Source: Lentisphaerota bacterium (GTDB taxonomy: Bacteria > Verrucomicrobiota > Lentisphaeria > Oligosphaerales > PUNB01). Taken from it: a stretch of 17,553 nt of DNA. The stretch is from contig PUNB01000175.1 of assembly GCA_003552565.1 (NCBI GenBank), positions 1-17,553 on the forward strand, written 5' to 3'. The notes under the pieces were generated by a model that made no database searches, was not told where the DNA came from, and saw only the letters and a list, made by a program, of their open reading frames with translations. The position numbers and the translations under genes were made by a program. Of the stretch, positions 14,411 through 17,553 are shown piece by piece (the first letter of the stretch is position 1; each line of letters opens with the position of its first letter).

Positions 14411-14907
14411 GCGGAGCTGTTTCCGGCTCCGGCGGAAAAGCTGTTTTCGGGGCGTTTCTTATGGCGTTTCTATGGCTCGCTGTTTTGTCGGCCGGTGTGT
14501 TCAGAAGTTCGGCCAGTACAGGACTTTCCGGCACCCGCTTTTCCGGGTTCCGCTTGCGTTCACCTCGGGACAGTCAGGATTCCATGCAGTGGGAGGTCAC
14601 AGGAGAGGAGGCTGTCATGGCCGAAGGGCTAATTGAAATAACCGACCTGCATGTGCTGATGACCGGTGAAGATATTGACATGATCGAAGTCACTTCGCCT
14701 GAATGCAGCTTTGATCGGGCGGCCAACAGCGGCAGCAGCTCCGCTCCTTTGCTGGCTGTGGGAACCAATATGCGACTGCGGGGTGTCGGTTACCAATTTC
14801 TGCTGGATCAGCAGAAACTGTTATTGTTCGAGCAAGTCCGTATGACCATCGGGAATGAGGGAGCCACCTTGTTTCCACTCGCCGATAATAAAGAAAATCA
14901 GGATTGA
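14377..14907 (+). CDS. lptC: LPS export protein LptC-like
   Basis: LptC is a bitopic inner-membrane protein that passes LPS from the LptBFG transporter to LptA in the periplasm. The 176-residue product has one N-terminal hydrophobic segment at about residues 23-42 (AVFGAFLMAFLWLAVLSAGV). A beta-rich periplasmic domain follows, with alternating hydrophobic strands such as ALIEITDLHVLM-type repeats (residues about 84-96) and a final LLFEQVRMTI. Sequence conservation in this family is low, and I recognise it mainly by topology and by its place between kdsC and lptA, the usual position. The start overlaps the kdsC end by 34 nt. No motif is decisive, so the call leans on context. Confidence 0.72.
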   Translation: MGKGYSKILPIGGAVSGSGGKAVFGAFLMAFLWLAVLSAGVFRSSASTGLSGTRFSGFRLRSPRDSQDSMQWEVTGEEAVMAEGLIEITDLHVLMTGEDIDMIEVTSPECSFDRAANSGSSSAPLLAVGTNMRLRGVGYQFLLDQQKLLLFEQVRMTIGNEGATLFPLADNKENQD

Positions 14908-14924
14908 CAAGGAAACGAAACAGC

Positions 14925-15605
14925 ATGAAAAAGGAAATGGTTAATTTTTCTCGATATCTTCATTGTTCATTGCCGCCGTCTTCGGCAGAAATCTTCGGGG
15001 TGCGAATCATCGGCTTTCTGGCGGGTCTGATGTTAGTGTTCTTTATATCCGCGGCAACCGCATCGGCGGAAAGCCTGGAGATGGAACCCGTGACGGCGGA
15101 AGCAACCCAGGCGCTGCCTGACGCTGAACTTCATTCACCGGAAGATATACAGGAAACCGAAATAACTTCCGATCAGGGGAGCATGGATTTTGGTGCCGGT
15201 TTGGCCACCTTCAAAGGCAATGTCAAGGTAGTGGATCAGGATGCCGTTCTCACATCAGATGAATTGATTGTTCATTTTAATAATGAGAATCAGGTTGAAA
15301 CCATGGAAGCTCATGGTAATGTAATTATTCGTCAGCCCCGTCATGACCGCGTAGCCCGGGCCGGATATGTGCATTATACAGCCGAAAACAGGGTGGTGAT
15401 CCTGCAGGAAAACCCCAGCCTGCAGGCGGGGAGGAACGTCCTGCGTGATGCCGCTAAAATAATTTATTACATGGACAGCGAACGCATAACCACCGAGCCC
15501 GGCGAGGGGGAAAGAACCACGGTGGTTATTCCACATTCATCCTCCCGCGAAAACGAAGTCCCTCTGCCGCGGCAGGAGGAGGAAGGAACTGGAGGCGGAA
15601 AATGA
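14925..15605 (+). CDS. lptA: LPS transport periplasmic protein LptA (OstA-like)
   Basis: LptA polymerises into the periplasmic bridge that carries LPS to the outer membrane. After an N-terminal hydrophobic signal segment (about residues 25-47, ending in ATASAES), the OstA/LptA beta-jellyroll repeat is clear: ITSDQGSMDFGAGLATFKGNV, then VLTSDELIVHF, then METMEAHGNVIIRQP-like, then a RNVLRDAAKIIYYMDSERI strand. ATG 14925 is supported by AAGGAAA at 14909-14915; an in-frame TTG at 14904 adds seven residues and overlaps the lptC stop. Between signal and domain lies an acidic, low-complexity linker. The C terminus is a charged tail, and the stop overlaps the lptB start by 4 nt. Confidence 0.88.
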   Translation: MKKEMVNFSRYLHCSLPPSSAEIFGVRIIGFLAGLMLVFFISAATASAESLEMEPVTAEATQALPDAELHSPEDIQETEITSDQGSMDFGAGLATFKGNVKVVDQDAVLTSDELIVHFNNENQVETMEAHGNVIIRQPRHDRVARAGYVHYTAENRVVILQENPSLQAGRNVLRDAAKIIYYMDSERITTEPGEGERTTVVIPHSSSRENEVPLPRQEEEGTGGGK

Positions 15606-16339
15606 ATGACAGCGCGCCCCCGCTGATAATGGCCGAAAATCTGATTAAAGCTTACCGAGGAAAAACGGTCGTCAATAAGGTCAATCTGCAGGTCAACAAA
15701 GGCGAGGTTGTTGGCTTGATCGGCCCCAACGGCGCCGGAAAAACCACCACTTTTTATATGATGGTCGGGCTTGAACCACCGGACAGCGGTAATATCTATT
15801 TTTGCGGCGACAATGTTTCACGCCTGCCCATGTACCAGAGGGCTCGGCGGGGCATGGGTTATCTTTCACAAGAACCGTCGGTTTTTCGTAAATTGACCGT
15901 CGCTGATAATATCATGGCGGTGCTGGAAACATTGGATCTTTCATCCGCGGAACGGCAGGAACGTTTGCAGGACCTTCTCAATGAATTACGGCTGAGTGAT
16001 CTGGCGAGCCAGAAAGCAATGACTCTCAGCGGCGGCGAACGCCGGCGGCTGGAGATCACCCGGGCGTTGGCCACCGGCCCGCAGTTCATATTGCTCGACG
16101 AACCCTTCAGCGGCGTTGATCCGATCAATGTCTACGAGGTGCAGAAGATTGTCGCCCATTTGCGCGACCGCGGCCTGGGGGTGATGATCACCGACCACAG
16201 CGTTAGAGAGACCCTGGCGATTGTGGATAGAGCTTACTTGATCTGTGAAGGTAAAATTCTCTGCCAGGGAGACAGCGACTTTTTAATTAACGATGAACAG
16301 GCGCGACGGGTCTATCTGGGGCCGCGATTCACCGCCTGA
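15602..16339 (+). CDS. lptB: LPS export ABC transporter ATP-binding protein LptB
   Basis: LptB powers LPS extraction from the inner membrane as the ATPase of the LptB2FG transporter, acting on the cytoplasmic face. The 245 residues include Walker A GPNGAGKTTT (41-50), a Q-loop in GYLSQEPSVF, the signature LSGGE (142-146), Walker B FILLDEP with Asp166 and Glu167, and an H-loop in MITDHSVRETL. The stretch DEPFSGVDPINV is characteristic of LptB rather than of amino-acid ABC ATPases. The start overlaps the end of lptA by 4 nt, showing translational coupling. The permeases LptF and LptG are not in the window. Confidence 0.96.
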   Translation: MNDSAPPLIMAENLIKAYRGKTVVNKVNLQVNKGEVVGLIGPNGAGKTTTFYMMVGLEPPDSGNIYFCGDNVSRLPMYQRARRGMGYLSQEPSVFRKLTVADNIMAVLETLDLSSAERQERLQDLLNELRLSDLASQKAMTLSGGERRRLEITRALATGPQFILLDEPFSGVDPINVYEVQKIVAHLRDRGLGVMITDHSVRETLAIVDRAYLICEGKILCQGDSDFLINDEQARRVYLGPRFTA

Positions 16340-16374
16340 TAAACAGAAGAACCCCATGTCAAGGAGAAAGAAAA

Positions 16375-16740
16375 ATGGAAATTATCGTCAGTGCTCGACA
16401 TATGGAATTGTCTGATGAACTGCGTGAATACGCTGAAGGTAAATTCGCCCCATTAGCCGAGGAATACAGTAAGCTTACCAACCTGCGTCTGGTTCTGGAG
16501 ACGGAACGCTGCTGGCACAAAGCCGAGGGCCATCTCACGGGAAAACATATCGACATGGAAGCGAAAGCGGAAACCCAGGATATGTACGTTTCAATCGACG
16601 AAGTTTACGAAAAACTGCATAAACAGCTGCGCAAAAAACTGGACAAGACAATCAACAACCATCGCAAGTCCCAGCTGCTGGCCGAAGATCAGAAAGACAG
16701 AATGCCCGGCTTGAGCGAAGCCAGCGAGGAATCGGAGTGA
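16375..16740 (+). CDS. hpf: Ribosome hibernation-promoting factor, short form (HPF/YfiA family)
   Basis: HPF binds the 30S decoding region and helps keep ribosomes inactive in stationary phase. The 121-residue product starts MEIIVSARHMELSDELREYAEGKF and continues with the alternating strand pattern of the S30AE domain (residues 1 to about 100), including DMYVSIDEVYEKLHKQLRK and the basic helix that follows. It lacks the C-terminal dimerisation domain of long HPF, so it is the short type. A strong AAGGAG precedes the ATG, and the gap after lptB is 35 nt. In many Proteobacteria rpoN lies between lptB and hpf, but here the two are directly adjacent. Confidence 0.92.
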   Translation: MEIIVSARHMELSDELREYAEGKFAPLAEEYSKLTNLRLVLETERCWHKAEGHLTGKHIDMEAKAETQDMYVSIDEVYEKLHKQLRKKLDKTINNHRKSQLLAEDQKDRMPGLSEASEESE

Positions 16741-16799
16741 CGAAGCTGGTCGAGCTTGAAAAGAGACTCAAGGTTCCAGTGTTACAGGTGTCAGTTTAT

Positions 16800-16938
16800 G
16801 TGAGACTTCGTCTCGGTGATCGGTTATCAGTCATCCGAGTACCGTAATCGTACACGTACTCGTACACTCAAATCTTCAGAGCCAGAAATAATGACGATTA
16901 GCGTGTACGAGTACGTGTAAAAGTACGTAGAGTCTCAC
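16800..16938. repeat. Long inverted repeat with GTACGAGTACG core
   Basis: An outer 8-bp pair GTGAGACT (16800-16807) with AGTCTCAC (16931-16938) encloses a perfect 17-bp pair TACACGTACTCGTACAC (16851-16867) with GTGTACGAGTACGTGTA (16903-16919). The inner loop is 35 nt. The left outer arm is part of the dispersed TTATGTGAGAC motif (16794-16813). Confidence 0.65.
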
Positions 16939-16943
16939 CCGCG

Positions 16944-16986
16944 GGGTATGTGTCGCCTTGCGCCGCCGGTCAGGCTTATGTGAGAC
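16944..16986 (+). repeat. Dispersed hairpin element, degenerate copy 3
   Basis: GGGTAT at 16944-16949 and GGTCAGGC leading into TTATGTGAGAC (16976-16986) keep the order and spacing of the family. The middle is GC-rich but does not form the clean 6-bp stem seen in the copies at 101-143 and 5516-5558. Confidence 0.45.
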
Positions 16987-17015
16987 TTTACGTAGTTTAG
17001 CGCGTTAAACTGCCG

Positions 17016-17185
17016 GAGTTCCGCCTTCAGGCGGCAGTTGCAGTAAGCTCCCGCCTACGCAAGCCTCCGGCGTGGCATGTCAGCGAGCGGGCGCAAGGCC
17101 TATGAAGATCCGGCTGGTTCCGGGGGAAGTCGAAGATCCGCCTAAGGCGCGACCTCCGGATAACTGCCGCCTGAAGGCGGAACTC
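17016..17185. repeat. Perfect 24-bp inverted repeat with nested palindromes
   Basis: The arms 17016-17039 and 17162-17185 are exact reverse complements over 24 nt. Each arm itself contains the palindrome CCGCCTTCAGGCGG or its partner, so each can also fold alone. The 122 nt between them are GC-rich with no clear open frame. A CCGCCT..AGGCGG palindrome also occurs near 241-253 and 12977-12991. Confidence 0.7.
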
Positions 17186-17217
17186 TGAACTTTGGAACAG
17201 TCAAAGTCTCCCCCTCA

Positions 17218-17358
17218 GGGTATCCCGGAGCACTGTGCTGGTAGTCGGGCTTATGTGAAACACCGCGACTATCTTAAAGCGGCGTCGGGCCGCCGCACTC
17301 CAAAGATGCTTCGCATCAGTTCTAGACACCGAGCCGAAGGCTCTTTCGGAGTGCGGTG
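17218..17358 (+). repeat. Dispersed hairpin element, copy 4, with cloverleaf extension (copy B)
   Basis: GGGTATC (17218-17224), an imperfect stem around AGCACTGTGCT, TCGGGC and TTATGTGAAAC (17251-17261) are followed by the same cloverleaf-like sequence as 127-240. The 114-nt match runs 17245-17358 with five differences. The outer stem lies at 17293-17301 with 17348-17356. A separate perfect hairpin GCGGTGAG-TT-CTCACCGC follows at 17353-17370. Confidence 0.7.
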
Positions 17359-17456
17359 AGTTCTCACCGCTTTGGTATAGAAGCTAGCATGAAACAACAG
17401 ATTTTGGATTCGCCGCTCTTAGTCTTATGCACTTAGTCGAATAAGGCAGATGTGGG

Positions 17457-17553
17457 GACGAAGCGTAGGGGACGAAGTGTAGGGACGAAGTGTGGGGGAC
17501 GAAGTGCGCGGGGACGAAGTGTAGGGACGAAGTGTGGGGGACGAAGTGCGCGG
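17457..17553 (+). repeat. Tandem repeat based on GACGAAGTG
   Basis: Seven consecutive units begin with GACGAAG(T/C)G and vary between 13 and 15 nt. From 17471 the units order as 13, 14 and 15 nt and then repeat, giving a 42-nt higher-order period (17471-17512, then 17513 to the window end). The array is cut by the window edge. One frame reads without a stop, but the sequence does not resemble a protein and I treat it as noncoding. Confidence 0.8.

Larger units (their letters stand above)
16741..17553. other. Repeat-rich noncoding region
   Basis: There is no supported gene in these 813 nt. From left to right there is a 139-nt inverted repeat (16800-16938), a degenerate hairpin element (16944-16986), and a 170-nt palindromic structure (17016-17185). 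Then come the third clear hairpin element with the cloverleaf extension (17218-17358), a GCGGTGAG/CTCACCGC hairpin (17353-17370), and a tandem repeat reaching the window edge (17457-17553). The density of stacked palindromes is far above that of the gene-rich part of the window. Confidence 0.6.

Noticed and set aside
16743..16757. AAGCT/AGCTT hairpin after hpf as a terminator
   Set aside because: The stem is only 5 bp and is not followed by a T-run.
17457..17553. Tandem array as a CRISPR array
   Set aside because: Units are 13-15 nt with no unique spacers, and no cas gene is present.

Overview
This window carries part of a Gram-negative bacterial chromosome. It has a lipopolysaccharide module (Kdo and heptose synthesis plus LptA/LptB/LptC export) alongside ClpC and an McsB-family gene, which are more often met in Firmicutes and in PVC-type lineages. 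An anaerobic sulfatase-maturase-like radical SAM enzyme is also present. Together these suggest an anaerobe of the PVC superphylum (Kiritimatiellota/Lentisphaerota-like) or a neighbouring candidate phylum. That placement is inference from gene content and has low certainty. All recognised genes are on the + strand. No rRNA, tRNA, CRISPR array, integrase or intact insertion sequence was seen.

Layout. 1-896: noncoding, with a structured dispersed repeat and an unexplained stretch. 897-2222: SPASM radical SAM enzyme. 2331-4363: era and mtnA, tightly coupled. 4590-5381: RNase Z-like metallo-beta-lactamase-fold protein. 5694-9497: McsB-family protein followed by clpC. 9685-12746: overlapping cluster of a degenerate-FHA membrane protein, a heptose-7-phosphate kinase, and a GmhB-KdsB fusion. 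13090-16740: kdsA, kdsC, lptC, lptA, lptB, hpf, with overlapping or nearly touching ends up to lptB. 16741-17553: noncoding and densely packed with inverted and tandem repeats.

How the genes fit together. KdsA, KdsC and the KdsB half of the fusion give three steps from arabinose-5-phosphate to CMP-Kdo. The RfaE1-like kinase and the GmhB half give two steps of ADP-heptose synthesis. LptC, LptA and LptB belong to the machine that moves finished LPS to the outer membrane. ClpC is a complete AAA+ unfoldase. Its McsB-like neighbour has lost most of the residues expected for arginine kinase activity, and no McsA is present.

Most novel points: (1) the McsB-like probable pseudokinase beside an intact ClpC; (2) the GmhB-KdsB fusion; (3) an intergenic repeat family made of GGGTATC, a short hairpin and a TTATGTGARAC tail, present in both orientations and showing one compensatory base-pair change, two copies of which extend into a 114-nt cloverleaf-like element about 96% identical across 17 kb; (4) further stacked palindromes and a tandem repeat at the right end.
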